Source: Rossellomorea vietnamensis (lineage in GTDB: Bacteria > Bacillota > Bacilli > Bacillales > Bacillaceae_B). From it: DNA of 64,000 nucleotides. The stretch is from assembly GCF_001305855.1 (NCBI RefSeq), contig NZ_LIXZ01000005.1:22490-86489 (forward strand). The letters are read 5' to 3'. Of the stretch, positions 52,233-61,483 are shown piece by piece. The notes under the pieces were generated by a model, which saw only the letters and a list, made by a program, of their open reading frames with translations, had not been told where the DNA came from and ran no database searches. Every line of letters starts with the position of its first letter. Position 1 is the first letter of the stretch. A program made the translations under genes and the position numbers.

Positions 52233-52820
52233 ATGCAACTTTATACAAGAACCGGTGACAAAGGTCAGACCAGTTTAATCGGGGGAAGGGTCGATAAAGA
52301 CGATATCCGGGTCGAGGCATACGGGACACTGGATGAAGTGAATTGTTTCGTTGGACAGGCTATTTGTGAATTAAATCATGAGCGTTTTGACGATATCGTA
52401 AAGGACTTAGCCACTATTCAGCATGAACTTTTCGACTGTGGGGGGGATTTATCCAATGTATCAAATAAGAGAAGGAGCAAGCTTCAATTGGATTCCGTCC
52501 ATGCTTTGGAAGACAAAATAGACGGTTTTGTCAGAGAAGCCCCGCCTCTTGAAAAATTCATACTCCCGGGCGGTGCAAAGGCTTCTGCGAGTATTCATAT
52601 TGCAAGGACCGTTGCGAGAAGGGCAGAGAGATGCATGGTTTCCCTTTCAAAGACAGACGAAGACTTTCCTGTTGTGACGTTACAATATATCAATCGGTTA
52701 TCAGACTACTTCTTTGCTTTGGCACGCGTGATCAATCATCGAAGTAATGTCAAAGACGTTGAATACCTTCGCAGTGCCAACGTATTCTCTACACGTAGAA
52801 TTCAGAAAAATGATAAGTAG
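52233..52820 (+). CDS. pduO: PduO-type cob(I)alamin adenosyltransferase
   Basis: The 195-residue enzyme begins MQLYTRTGDKGQTSLIGGRV, the ATP-binding signature of PduO/MMAB. It also has RVEAYGTLDEVN, FILPGGAKASASIHIARTVARRAER and INRLSDYFFALAR. It transfers the adenosyl group of ATP to cob(I)alamin or cobinamide, the step required before CobU acts. The ATG follows GGGAGG. B. subtilis carries its relative YvqK beside the same transporter genes. Confidence 0.94.
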   Translation: MQLYTRTGDKGQTSLIGGRVDKDDIRVEAYGTLDEVNCFVGQAICELNHERFDDIVKDLATIQHELFDCGGDLSNVSNKRRSKLQLDSVHALEDKIDGFVREAPPLEKFILPGGAKASASIHIARTVARRAERCMVSLSKTDEDFPVVTLQYINRLSDYFFALARVINHRSNVKDVEYLRSANVFSTRRIQKNDK

Positions 52821-52864
52821 TGGTTTAAGGTTCTCTTTCTTTATATAGGAAAGGAGGAAATGAG

Positions 52865-53581
52865 ATGATTCAACTTAGGGATGCCCTATCGATTTCCATA
52901 AACGAAGATTTTGAACTGATTCTAGCATCTGATTGCAGTGGGGGAATCGGAATGAAAAAGGGGGACGAGGTACAGGTTGATCCTGAGATTGTAGGATATT
53001 TCGGTTTTCGAGTCTCGGTGATGGAATGTTTATCAGCCGGTGCCCGACTAATGGCCGTTCAATTGTTGAACTTTACAGGAGACAGCGTATGGGAGAGGTA
53101 TGCCGCGGGGGTCAGGCTGGGTTTGAGTGAACTCGGTATGGATGATATTCCTCTAACCGGAAGTTCAGAATCCAATTTCAATCTGAACCAGTCTGCACTT
53201 GGCGTAACCTGTATCGGTATGAGGGTAAAGGAGCCGCCTCATCTTCCCCACCCAAGTCTCTCATATGCTCTTATCGGAACTCCTTTGGTCGGAGAGGAAG
53301 TATTGATACATGAATCTTCCATCGCCCCATTGGATCTATTTCATACCTGCATTCAACATCCTTCTATCGTCGATATATTACCTGTAGGGTCAAAAGGTGT
53401 GCGTCATGAACTGTCTTTGCTTGTCGGGAAACCGTTGAAAAGGGGAGATGTTTACTCCTTGCATGACTTGGATAAATCCAGCGGGCCCGCAACTTCATTT
53501 ATCATTTCGTACAAAAAGGAAGATGAAAAGAATATAATGAAATTAACCGATGGCCATTATAAACCGTTGACCATTTCTTGA
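52865..53581 (+). CDS. PurM/AIRS-fold kinase, probable alpha-ribazole kinase (CblS-like)
   Basis: The 238-residue protein has the opening of an AIR-synthase-like ATP-binding fold (ASDCSGGIGMKKGDEVQVDP, then GYFGFRVSVMECLSAGARL), but is shorter than PurM or ThiL. It is last in a B12-salvage operon without CobT. In Geobacillus and Listeria, CblS of this superfamily phosphorylates imported alpha-ribazole for CobS, so that role fits. The ATG follows AAAGGAGG. A partner CblT transporter is not in the window. The gene is certain; the name is inference. Confidence 0.65.
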   Translation: MIQLRDALSISINEDFELILASDCSGGIGMKKGDEVQVDPEIVGYFGFRVSVMECLSAGARLMAVQLLNFTGDSVWERYAAGVRLGLSELGMDDIPLTGSSESNFNLNQSALGVTCIGMRVKEPPHLPHPSLSYALIGTPLVGEEVLIHESSIAPLDLFHTCIQHPSIVDILPVGSKGVRHELSLLVGKPLKRGDVYSLHDLDKSSGPATSFIISYKKEDEKNIMKLTDGHYKPLTIS

Positions 53582-53756
53582 CAGGAAGAACTAAATACTT
53601 TTATAGATATTTGTGGTAAACTATATTCTCGGGGTGGACCGTATGGAGAAAAGTGTTAGTTTATCCAGTATTCTGTGATTGTCAATTTCAATTGTATAGA
53701 GTACTATCTCATACTATCATCGGTTCATCATGAATGTCATAAAAGTAGGTGAAGAA

Positions 53757-54710
53757 ATGGAGTCCCGACTAGATCGAAAGTCCAAAAGGAAAAAACGTGG
53801 AAGAAAAGTGATTTTGGTATTATTAATCCTTATTTTCAGCTTGATCGGTTACGCTGCTTTTCAATTTTACAGTGGTTATAAAATGGCTGGTGAAGACCAG
53901 ATGCAGGAAGATTATAAATTCAACGGAGTAAAAGATGAAAACGGGAAGGTTAACATATTGTTATTGGGAGTCGATAGCAGGGGCGAGAAGAAATCTAGGA
54001 CAGACACTATGATGCTCGCACAGATTGATCCGAAAACAAATGAGACCAAGCTTGTTTCATTTATGAGGGATATTTATGCAGAAATCCCCGGTTATAAAAA
54101 TTACAAACTGAATACGGCATTTTATTTAGGTGGTCCTGAATTGCTCAGGAAGACGATTAAACAGAATTTTGATTTGGATATTCAGTATTATATGATTGTC
54201 GACTTTAAAGGTTTTGAACAGTCAGTCGACATCCTGGCACCAAAAGGAATTGAAATGGATGTTGAAAAAGCCATGTCAGAAAATATCGGTGTTTCTCTGG
54301 AACCAGGTGTCCAAAACCTGAACGGTAAGGAATTACTCGGCTATGCCAGATTCCGTCATGATGAAAATGGTGACTTCGGAAGGGTTGAAAGACAGCAAAA
54401 AGTGATTGCAGCTCTTAAAGATGAAGCCCTATCCATCGGAGGCGTAACAAAGCTCCCTAAGATGGCAGGATCCATTCAGCCCTATATTCAGACGAATATG
54501 GGTAAACTGGATCAAATCTCGATCGCGAAAGATATACTGCTTAGCAACACCAGTGACATGGACAAGCTTACCCTGCCGGTAGAAGGTTCATATACGAATG
54601 GAAGTTACAGCGGAGTGGGGTCCGTTCTTGAAATTGACTTTGAAGAAAATATTCAAGCTTTAAAGGACTTCCTGAGTGGAGAAAACTCAGACGAAGCTTC
54701 AACCGAATAA
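53757..54710 (+). CDS. LytR-CpsA-Psr (LCP) family cell-wall transferase
   Basis: The 317-residue protein has a basic cytoplasmic N-terminus, one membrane helix (about residues 18-38) and an extracellular LCP domain: NILLLGVDSRGEKKSRTDTMMLAQIDP, SFMRDIYAEIPGY, and GYARFRHDENGDFGRVERQQ. LCP enzymes (TagT/U/V) attach wall teichoic acid or other undecaprenyl-linked polymers to peptidoglycan. ATG 53757 follows AGGTGA; an upstream ATG at 53730 has no ribosome binding site. It is monocistronic. Confidence 0.92.
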   Translation: MESRLDRKSKRKKRGRKVILVLLILIFSLIGYAAFQFYSGYKMAGEDQMQEDYKFNGVKDENGKVNILLLGVDSRGEKKSRTDTMMLAQIDPKTNETKLVSFMRDIYAEIPGYKNYKLNTAFYLGGPELLRKTIKQNFDLDIQYYMIVDFKGFEQSVDILAPKGIEMDVEKAMSENIGVSLEPGVQNLNGKELLGYARFRHDENGDFGRVERQQKVIAALKDEALSIGGVTKLPKMAGSIQPYIQTNMGKLDQISIAKDILLSNTSDMDKLTLPVEGSYTNGSYSGVGSVLEIDFEENIQALKDFLSGENSDEASTE

Positions 54711-54718
54711 ATCTGACA

Positions 54719-54757
54719 ATCCCGTTAAGTTATTGAATGCTTAACGGGATTTTTTTG
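54719..54757 (+). terminator. terminator of the LCP gene
   Basis: TCCCGTTAAG pairs with CTTAACGGGA, followed by T7. Confidence 0.93.
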
Positions 54758-55173
54758 ATTAGAGGATGGACTTGTTAAAAACGCGCTTTGGAACTGAGCT
54801 GACAGGAGTCACAGCCAAAAAACGAGTCATTTTCTATCAAAACCTTAAAAGTATAAATTCTGATTATACGCCCTCTCAGCCAATCTAGAGCCTTCAGAAG
54901 GAATCTGAATAACATAAATGGTAATGATAACGCTTCCACTAGCTATTTCGGCTAATTCCTTACTACTTCCTTTATTGCTCTTGATATCATTCTTCAGCAT
55001 GTTACGATAATAAACGTTGTGAACAAAACACACGCCAATCAAGGGTTTTGGCGATATAAAACAACCATCATATTAATATTTGTTCTTAAACTTTACATTA
55101 AATGTTCAATTAAAAACGAAAAAAGTGTTATGAGAAGAACTTCCGATAAAATAAGGAACAGGAGTGGATATGA
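54758..55173. other. 416-base intergenic region before proH
   Basis: A minus-strand open frame at 55042-54845 has no ribosome binding site and resembles no family known to me, so it is not called. The last 60 bases are AT-rich; TAAAAT at 55147-55152 is a likely -10 for proHJA with a poor -35, which would fit an inducible promoter. No T-box motif is visible, unlike the anabolic proBA/proI leaders of B. subtilis. Confidence 0.5.
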
Positions 55174-56019
55174 TTGTTAAATAATAAAACGGTAGCATTT
55201 CTGGGTGCAGGTAATATGGCTGAAGCAATGATTTCAGGAACGGTACAGAGTGGAAAGATCCCAGCTGAACAAATCATTGTTTCCAATCGAAGCAATTATG
55301 GAAGACTTCAAGAAATGAAAGCTAAATATGATATCAGTGCAATAACAAAAGACGATCTGCCCTTTAATGAAATAGATATCCTCATTCTTGCCATGAAACC
55401 AAAGGATATCGATAAAGCACTGGATTCGATCAATCACTTGGTCAGGAATGATACAGTGATCATGTCGGTACTCGCAGGTATCACGACTTCTCATATGGAA
55501 GAACAATTACCTGCAGGTCAGCCTGTCATTCGTGTCATGCCTAATACGTCAAGTATGCTGAAGGAATCTGCAACGGCAATCAGTGCGGGAAGGTTCACTT
55601 CAAGAGAAGATATGGAGAATGCAGAAGAATTATTATCAAGCATCGGAGAGGTATTCGTCATTGAAGAAAGTCAGATGGACATTTTCACCGGAATTGCGGG
55701 AAGTGGTCCAGCTTACTTCTACTATTTAATGGAACACATCGAAAAGACGGGTGCTGAAGCAGGACTAGACCCGAAATTGGCTCGTAAAATCGGAGCTCAA
55801 ACCATTTTCGGAGCAGCCAAAATGATGCTGGAGCGAGAAGAATCACCAACTCAACTAAGAGAAAATGTAACATCCCCAAACGGTACTACGGCTGCAGGAC
55901 TTGATGCATTAGCTCAGTTCGGTGGAGGTAAAGCCATCTCAGAAGCTGTCAAGGGAGCAGAAAAGCGTTCGAAAGAAATCAGCTCATCCTTACAGTCCAA
56001 AGAATTAGTTACGAGCTAA
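55174..56019 (+). CDS. proH: pyrroline-5-carboxylate reductase
   Basis: The 281-residue P5C reductase starts with the Rossmann motif VAFLGAGNMAEAMISG and has ILAMKPKDI, VMPNTSSMLKESATAIS, GIAGSGPAYFYYLMEH and REEVTSPNGTTAAGL-like residues LRENVTSPNGTTAAG near the end. It makes proline from P5C with NAD(P)H. The TTG start has GGAG 9 nt upstream. It is first of proH-proJ-proA, the gene order of the osmostress-induced proline route in halotolerant Bacillaceae, hence the proH name. Confidence 0.92.
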   Translation: MLNNKTVAFLGAGNMAEAMISGTVQSGKIPAEQIIVSNRSNYGRLQEMKAKYDISAITKDDLPFNEIDILILAMKPKDIDKALDSINHLVRNDTVIMSVLAGITTSHMEEQLPAGQPVIRVMPNTSSMLKESATAISAGRFTSREDMENAEELLSSIGEVFVIEESQMDIFTGIAGSGPAYFYYLMEHIEKTGAEAGLDPKLARKIGAQTIFGAAKMMLEREESPTQLRENVTSPNGTTAAGLDALAQFGGGKAISEAVKGAEKRSKEISSSLQSKELVTS

Positions 56020-56079
56020 TCACCCAACGAAAACCATACACCTCATATATATCTTTTTACCAACCATACAAGAAATCCA

Positions 56080-56120
56080 GGTCTGTCCCTGCATATAGAA
56101 AGAGGGGCAAGGGACGGACC
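56080..56120 (+). promoter_or_regulatory. intercistronic hairpin between proH and proJ
   Basis: GGTCTGTCCCT pairs with AGGGACGGACC (11 bp, one G-U). It is followed by TTATTA rather than a T-run, so it is more likely an mRNA stabiliser or partial terminator than a full stop. Confidence 0.6.
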
Positions 56121-56140
56121 TTATTACTAGGAGTGATTGA

Positions 56141-57250
56141 ATGTCCCAAAATAAGAAACGTATCGTGATTAAGATTGGAAGCAGTTCATTGACAAGTTTG
56201 CATGGAGAAATGAGTCGCAGGAAGCTTGAGCGCCTTGTGGATGAGGTTGTCCGCTTAAAGGATGACGGCCATGAAGTCTTGCTTGTTTCGTCAGGTGCTG
56301 TCGCTGCAGGTTATCGTAAATTGGGTTGTTTGACACGCCCTAGTTCGTTACCGGAGAAGCAGGCCGCAGCAGCTATTGGTCAAGGACTATTAATTGAGGC
56401 GTATTCTGATCTGTTAATTTCAAATGGATATGTGGCTTCTCAAATTCTGATCACTCGTAGTGACTTTTCTGATGAAGATCGATATAACAATGCCAGAAAC
56501 ACAATTAATGTCCTTCTGGAAAGAGGGATTATTCCGATTGTGAATGAAAATGATACCGTAACGATAGACCGATTGAAATTTGGAGATAATGACACACTAT
56601 CCGCAAAAGTGGCAGCACTCGTGGATGCAGATCAACTCATCATTCTATCAGATATTGATGGACTGTATGATTCAGATCCTCGTAAAAATCCTGATGCGGA
56701 ACTGCTTGAGAATGTGACTGAAATCACGGAAAATATTGAAGATATGGCGGGAGAGCCTGGTAGTTCCGTCGGTACTGGCGGCATGAGATCGAAAATCGAT
56801 GCATTTAAGATTACAATGGCATCAGGCATCCCTGCATTCCTTGGTAAATCCGGGCATTCTAACATCATTTATGATGCTGTTCAACATACGGCTAAAGGAA
56901 CCTATTTCGAATCGACGGAAGATTCCGTCAATCTCGATTCCAAAAAGCAATGGATTGCGTTCAATTCGGGTCCTGAAGGTGAAATCACAATCGATGCAGA
57001 TGCGAAAGACCGCATCTTGGAGCAGAAAGAAAGCTTGACCATCGATGATATTTATACTGTGAAAGGCCGCTTTGATAAGGGTGCAGTCGTTCGCATCCTC
57101 GATAACCGCAACGAAGAAGTCGGTCTTGGAATGGTCAACTATCGTTCAGGCCAATTGAAGAACCCTATAGACATAAAAGCCGATGAAATCGCGGTAGAAA
57201 TTGATCAGCTTGTATGTCATGTTGAAGTTCCCATTCCAGTAGGGGTGTAA
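56141..57250 (+). CDS. proJ: glutamate 5-kinase
   Basis: The 369-residue kinase has an amino-acid-kinase domain (RIVIKIGSSSLTS, VSSGAVAAGYRKLG, NENDTVTIDRLKFGDNDTLSA, TGGMRSKIDAFKI) and a C-terminal PUA domain from about residue 275. It phosphorylates glutamate to gamma-glutamyl phosphate, the first step of proline synthesis. The ATG follows TAGGAGTGA. It is second gene of proHJA. Confidence 0.94.
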   Translation: MSQNKKRIVIKIGSSSLTSLHGEMSRRKLERLVDEVVRLKDDGHEVLLVSSGAVAAGYRKLGCLTRPSSLPEKQAAAAIGQGLLIEAYSDLLISNGYVASQILITRSDFSDEDRYNNARNTINVLLERGIIPIVNENDTVTIDRLKFGDNDTLSAKVAALVDADQLIILSDIDGLYDSDPRKNPDAELLENVTEITENIEDMAGEPGSSVGTGGMRSKIDAFKITMASGIPAFLGKSGHSNIIYDAVQHTAKGTYFESTEDSVNLDSKKQWIAFNSGPEGEITIDADAKDRILEQKESLTIDDIYTVKGRFDKGAVVRILDNRNEEVGLGMVNYRSGQLKNPIDIKADEIAVEIDQLVCHVEVPIPVGV

Positions 57251-57333
57251 TGGATTCCAATATAATAATACTGTAATTGACTTAAAGGATAAATTTAAGC
57301 TTAAAGCTTTTCAAAATAATCAGGAGGTATTTG

Positions 57334-58596
57334 ATGACTTTAACTGTAGAAAAAACCGATGTGAGAAAACAGGCGATTTTGGCTAAAAAAGCTTCTAAAA
57401 CACTAAGCATGCTGACAACGGAACAAAAAAATAAAGCCCTTCATACTCTTGCCGACCATTTAGAAGCAAACTACGGGTCCATTCTGAAGCAGAACGAAAA
57501 AGATCTTGAAAGAGGCAAAGAGAAAGGGTTTGAAGCGGCCTTTATGGATCGCTTATCTCTCTCTAAAGAACGTGTTGAAGACTTCGCAAACGGTCTACGC
57601 CAAGTGGCTGACCTGGAAGACCCGACTGGTAAAGTGGTTTCTGATTGGACCTTGGAAAATCAGCTGCAAGTTCAAAAAGTGACGGTTCCGCTTGGTGTCA
57701 TCGGAATGATTTATGAGGCCCGCCCGAACGTGACGGTGGACGCTACAGGTCTTGCATTAAAATCAGGTAATGCCATCATCCTGAAAGGTGGATCGAATGC
57801 CATTACGTCGAATAAAGCCATTGTGGACGTTATGCATGAGGCATTGGAGCAAACAGATATTCCAAAAGATGCCGTACAATTCATCAACACAACAGATCGC
57901 GGGGCAACCAGTGAATTATTTACAATGAAAGAACATATTGATGTGCTGATTCCCCGTGGTGGCGGGGCATTGATTAACGCAGTCGTCAATAATGCAACGG
58001 TCCCTGTCCTGGAGACAGGTGTAGGGAACTGTCATATTTATATTGATAAGGACGCTGAACTGGAAAAAGCATTGAACATCATCATCAATGCCAAAACAGA
58101 TCGACCGGCGGTTTGTAATGCAGCTGAAACCGTCATTCTTCATGAGAAATGGTTCGATGAACATAAGGACGCCTTTGTTGAAAAACTGAAAGATCACAAG
58201 GTTTCCATTCATGGGGACGAAAAAGTGGTTGAAGTGATCAAAGAGGCAAAACTTGCAGGGGAAAAAGATTGGGCAAACGAATATTTAAGTCTTGATATTG
58301 CCGTTAAAGTGGTTTCTTCCCTGGACGAAGCTGTGGATCATATCGAACAATACGGCACCAAACATTCAGAAGCGATTGTGACTGAAAACAATGAAACGGC
58401 GAAAAAATTCATGATGCTCGTGGATGCCGCTGCTTTATATCATAATGCATCCACACGTTTCACCGATGGGGGAGCATTAGGATTCGGTGCTGAAATTGGG
58501 ATATCAACTCAGAAGCTCCATGCAAGGGGACCGATGGGTCTTCCAGCGTTAACAACTGTAAAGTATATGATGCATGGAACTGGACAAATTCGATAA
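57334..58596 (+). CDS. proA: glutamate-5-semialdehyde dehydrogenase (gamma-glutamyl phosphate reductase)
   Basis: The 420-residue enzyme reduces gamma-glutamyl phosphate to glutamate semialdehyde. Motifs seen are VPLGVIGMIYEARPNVTVDA, LKGGSNAITSNKAI, the catalytic-Cys region NAKTDRPAVCNAAETVI, and HARGPMGLPALTTVKY. The catalytic Cys is present. ATG 57334 is chosen over TTG 57331 because AGGAGG is 6 nt before it. A terminator follows. Confidence 0.95.
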   Translation: MTLTVEKTDVRKQAILAKKASKTLSMLTTEQKNKALHTLADHLEANYGSILKQNEKDLERGKEKGFEAAFMDRLSLSKERVEDFANGLRQVADLEDPTGKVVSDWTLENQLQVQKVTVPLGVIGMIYEARPNVTVDATGLALKSGNAIILKGGSNAITSNKAIVDVMHEALEQTDIPKDAVQFINTTDRGATSELFTMKEHIDVLIPRGGGALINAVVNNATVPVLETGVGNCHIYIDKDAELEKALNIIINAKTDRPAVCNAAETVILHEKWFDEHKDAFVEKLKDHKVSIHGDEKVVEVIKEAKLAGEKDWANEYLSLDIAVKVVSSLDEAVDHIEQYGTKHSEAIVTENNETAKKFMMLVDAAALYHNASTRFTDGGALGFGAEIGISTQKLHARGPMGLPALTTVKYMMHGTGQIR

Positions 58597-58601
58597 TATG
58601 A

Positions 58602-58637
58602 AAAAAACCGCATGAGGTGTTTCCTCATGCGGTTTTT
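58602..58637. terminator. bidirectional terminator after proA
   Basis: AAAACCGCATGAGG pairs perfectly with CCTCATGCGGTTTT between proA and the convergent exonuclease gene. Confidence 0.93.
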
Positions 58638-58653
58638 CATGTTCCATAGATTA

Positions 58654-59400
58654 TCAGCCCGATTCCTGAAGCAGGAATTCATGTAACCCACGGATCGTAT
58701 GAACTTCTTGCTGATAACAGAGTTTCAAAAGCTGTTCAAAAATCTCGGCCGTCATGATCGCATCATTTAAAGCATGATGGCGGGCCCGATCTTGAATATC
58801 GAATTTCTTTATGAGAACATCCAAATAGCAATCATCCCTGCCGAGTAAGTTATTGGCAAGTGAAAAGGAATCGACAAATTCAGGATCGAAAGAAGGGAGC
58901 TCCCACTTATTGATCCTTTTTTGAAGAAAATTGATGTCGAAACTAGCGGGATGGGCCACCAGGATCGTCCCTTTGCTGAATTCTAAAAACCGTTCCAGCC
59001 CAATGGGCAGCGTCACACCATGTAAAAAATCTTTACGCCTCAGGCCAGTGAATCTCTTCGTTTCCCTGGACACCGTTTGAAGGGGGTCGATCACCTGATA
59101 GAACGAATCGTCCCTTTGAACTTTTCCTTCTGTCACCTTTACAGCACCTATCGATATGATTTCATCTCCCACTTCAGGAAAAAATCCAGTCGTTTCAAGG
59201 TCGAAAATCGTAAAGGTGCAATGGAAGAGATGTTTTTTTTGAAGAGTCGGTTTTTCTTCTTCAAATTGTTTAAGGCCACGGGACAGTTTATGGTAGGAAA
59301 GCTTTTCTTTTTCCCGCTTGACTTGATGACGGAAGATGAATTGCTGCCATAAATAATACTTGAGTATCCTGTAGCCTACGTTAATACCTATATTATCCAT
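58654..59400 (-). CDS. DnaQ-like 3'-5' exonuclease domain protein
   Basis: The 248-residue protein has a basic N-terminal helix region and a DEDDh exonuclease fold: ExoI FTIFDLETTGFFP near residue 64, ExoII LVAHPASFDINFLQKR near 147 and ExoIII HHALNDAIMTAEIF near 208. All four acidic residues and the His are present. It lies directly downstream of a cNMP/CBS/DUF294 protein with start and stop overlapping (TAATG). The pair is a recurrent bacterial module, often near acetate/solute symporters, none of which is here. Substrate is unknown. Confidence 0.88.
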   Translation of the reverse strand: MDNIGINVGYRILKYYLWQQFIFRHQVKREKEKLSYHKLSRGLKQFEEEKPTLQKKHLFHCTFTIFDLETTGFFPEVGDEIISIGAVKVTEGKVQRDDSFYQVIDPLQTVSRETKRFTGLRRKDFLHGVTLPIGLERFLEFSKGTILVAHPASFDINFLQKRINKWELPSFDPEFVDSFSLANNLLGRDDCYLDVLIKKFDIQDRARHHALNDAIMTAEIFEQLLKLCYQQEVHTIRGLHEFLLQESG

Positions 59401-61316
59401 TAAACCACCCGGTTCCTATTGAAACTGATTTCCATCACCGACTGCAGTCGATTGGCAATCTGGATGGATTCTTTTAATTTTTGACGATCCTCTTTTGAAA
59501 GGGTGCGGACATCGATGTCATTACTTAAAGGCTTTCCCTCACTAAGTTCACGGAGATTCTGTTTCGTTCTCAAGGAAAGGAGGATATGCATGGCCGTTTT
59601 TACGTTTTCGGCATCCCTGGGGTGAAAGGCTTGTAACTTTTTCAGTGCCTGTACCCTTTTGATTGTGTTCACTTCTTTTATCCCATACTTTACCGAATGG
59701 ATCCGGATCATGTTGACGATTTGTAAGAGCCCCGACTTTTTAATATTGAATAGATGGTTTTTCGGTTTCAGGTTTACCCGGCCCAATGGACCAACGGGGA
59801 GTTTGAAACGAAGGGCGTCTTTTCGTAAGAGTTGCTGCATATTCAGTGATCGTTTCGATTTTTCAGTCAGGTAATTCCGAATCTCTTCTGCGATGGAATA
59901 GTCTCCGTAAATCGGACGGAAGTCATAAAACATCGTGATGTTTTGGATTTCCTGTGCATCCATTTCGTGGAGCCACTGATCAATCGCCTTTTTCCAGTCC
60001 GTATAAGATCTCTTCCATTTTTGTTCCTTCGCCATGATCCCACCTGTACATTCAGGGAAACCACATGCAGCAAGCTTTAAATTCAGCTTTTCGGTGAAGG
60101 CCTGAAAATAGAGATCAACTTTTTTAAGATCTGATAAGTGATTATAATCATCAAGGATGATCCCATTATCCTGATCAGTATGGAATCCTTGCTCACTGCG
60201 GCCCTGACTGCCCATGACTATGAAACAATAATTGATTGGGGCAGAACCGAACCCTTCCTTTCGCATTTCTTTTTCGCTTAATTGAATGATTTTCCGGTGA
60301 AGCCGATCATTGTAGTTTGATATCACTTCACAAATATCGAATCCAAAGCTGTCTTGTGCAAGAAGGTCTTGGATGAACTGTTGGAACGTCTCGCTCTTTA
60401 CCGTAGCCAGTTCGACCAGCTCTTCATTCGTCAAGGCCTTTTGGATTTTATAAGAAAGATCCAGGTAATTCGAATCCTGTATATTGAGAAATGAAGTACT
60501 GGTTAGAATCCCTACCACTACATCATTACGAATGATGGGGACGAAATCCACTTCTTCATGTTTAAAGTAGGAAAGTGCCTCATAAGCGAAGGACTCATCC
60601 CTGATCCAGAAAGGCTTTTCCTTCATCCAGTCTTTCACCTTATCAAAGGTGCTTGGATTGGTAATATAAGACAGGATTTCCCGTTGCGTAAGGATGCCAA
60701 GCATTTTTTTATTCTGATCCACCACTACTAACCCATACGTGTCCTGTTCTTTCATCTTTGTGGCTGCATCAAGGATTGTAGCATGACCATCAATGAAAGT
60801 AGGGCTGTCCATGAGAGTATGGACTTTTGTGCGAAATAGATTGATGTTTTCATCATCGCTTTCAGTGGCTGACTTTACTTTAATTTCATCGTAGAGGGTT
60901 TTCATCCGATTGCCGATGCTTTCAAATATGATTTTTGAAAAATCATTGTTTTTGGTCATGATTTCTAAAATCCGGTCTTTCTGAATCCTGAAAACCGTAC
61001 AATCTTCAATAGCCTGGACTGAAAAAGTCATTTGTCCACTCGTCAGCATGATCATGATGCCAATCAAGTCACCCGGGTAATAGAAGCGGAGAGAATATTG
61101 CTTTCCACTGGACCGGTGCAGGACATTCTTGGCAAGTCCTGAGACAAGGAAGTAAATATCCAGTTCTTCAACCGTTTCATCTTCATGAAAGAGAAATTCA
61201 CCTTTCTTGAAAGTCGTATATGTAGAACCGGAAATAATATAATCCAGCTGTTCACCTGATAGGACATCAAATGGATAGTGATCCCGAATAATTTGTAGTA
61301 ATTCCTGCTGGTTCAT
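59400..61316 (-). CDS. cNMP-binding, CBS and DUF294 nucleotidyltransferase-like protein
   Basis: The 638-residue protein has, in order, a cyclic-nucleotide-binding-type beta-barrel (residues about 15-130), two CBS motifs (about 165-285), a DUF294 nucleotidyltransferase-like domain with VMGSQGRSEQGFHTDQDNGIIL near 365, and a DUF294_C substrate-binding domain. The GSxGRxE...DxD pattern resembles the GlnD uridylyltransferase active site and is intact. It probably senses nucleotides and modifies or regulates a partner. It is coupled to the exonuclease gene. Confidence 0.88.
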   Translation of the reverse strand: MNQQELLQIIRDHYPFDVLSGEQLDYIISGSTYTTFKKGEFLFHEDETVEELDIYFLVSGLAKNVLHRSSGKQYSLRFYYPGDLIGIMIMLTSGQMTFSVQAIEDCTVFRIQKDRILEIMTKNNDFSKIIFESIGNRMKTLYDEIKVKSATESDDENINLFRTKVHTLMDSPTFIDGHATILDAATKMKEQDTYGLVVVDQNKKMLGILTQREILSYITNPSTFDKVKDWMKEKPFWIRDESFAYEALSYFKHEEVDFVPIIRNDVVVGILTSTSFLNIQDSNYLDLSYKIQKALTNEELVELATVKSETFQQFIQDLLAQDSFGFDICEVISNYNDRLHRKIIQLSEKEMRKEGFGSAPINYCFIVMGSQGRSEQGFHTDQDNGIILDDYNHLSDLKKVDLYFQAFTEKLNLKLAACGFPECTGGIMAKEQKWKRSYTDWKKAIDQWLHEMDAQEIQNITMFYDFRPIYGDYSIAEEIRNYLTEKSKRSLNMQQLLRKDALRFKLPVGPLGRVNLKPKNHLFNIKKSGLLQIVNMIRIHSVKYGIKEVNTIKRVQALKKLQAFHPRDAENVKTAMHILLSLRTKQNLRELSEGKPLSNDIDVRTLSKEDRQKLKESIQIANRLQSVMEISFNRNRVV

Positions 61317-61401
61317 CTAATACCTCCCGTTCGTACTGGCTCCATAGTACTTTATCATAGAATTCCCTAATTTGAAAACGATAAAACGGACCGGGATTCA
61401 T

Positions 61402-61432
61402 AAAAAAACACCCTGAAATCAGGGTGTCTACT
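61402..61432 (-). terminator. terminator of the MMPL gene
   Basis: ACACCCTGA and its complement form a tight stem. The minus strand runs into T7 directly after it. Confidence 0.9.
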
Positions 61433-61483
61433 AATCATTCAGTTTGGATCTTAATCAGCAGGAAATATTTCAATACTCGCAGG

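Noticed and set aside
54845-55042. Minus-strand ORF of 65 codons upstream of proH
   Set aside because: It has no ribosome binding site at its TTG or at the internal ATG, no recognisable family, and lies in a region with promoter features for the plus strand.
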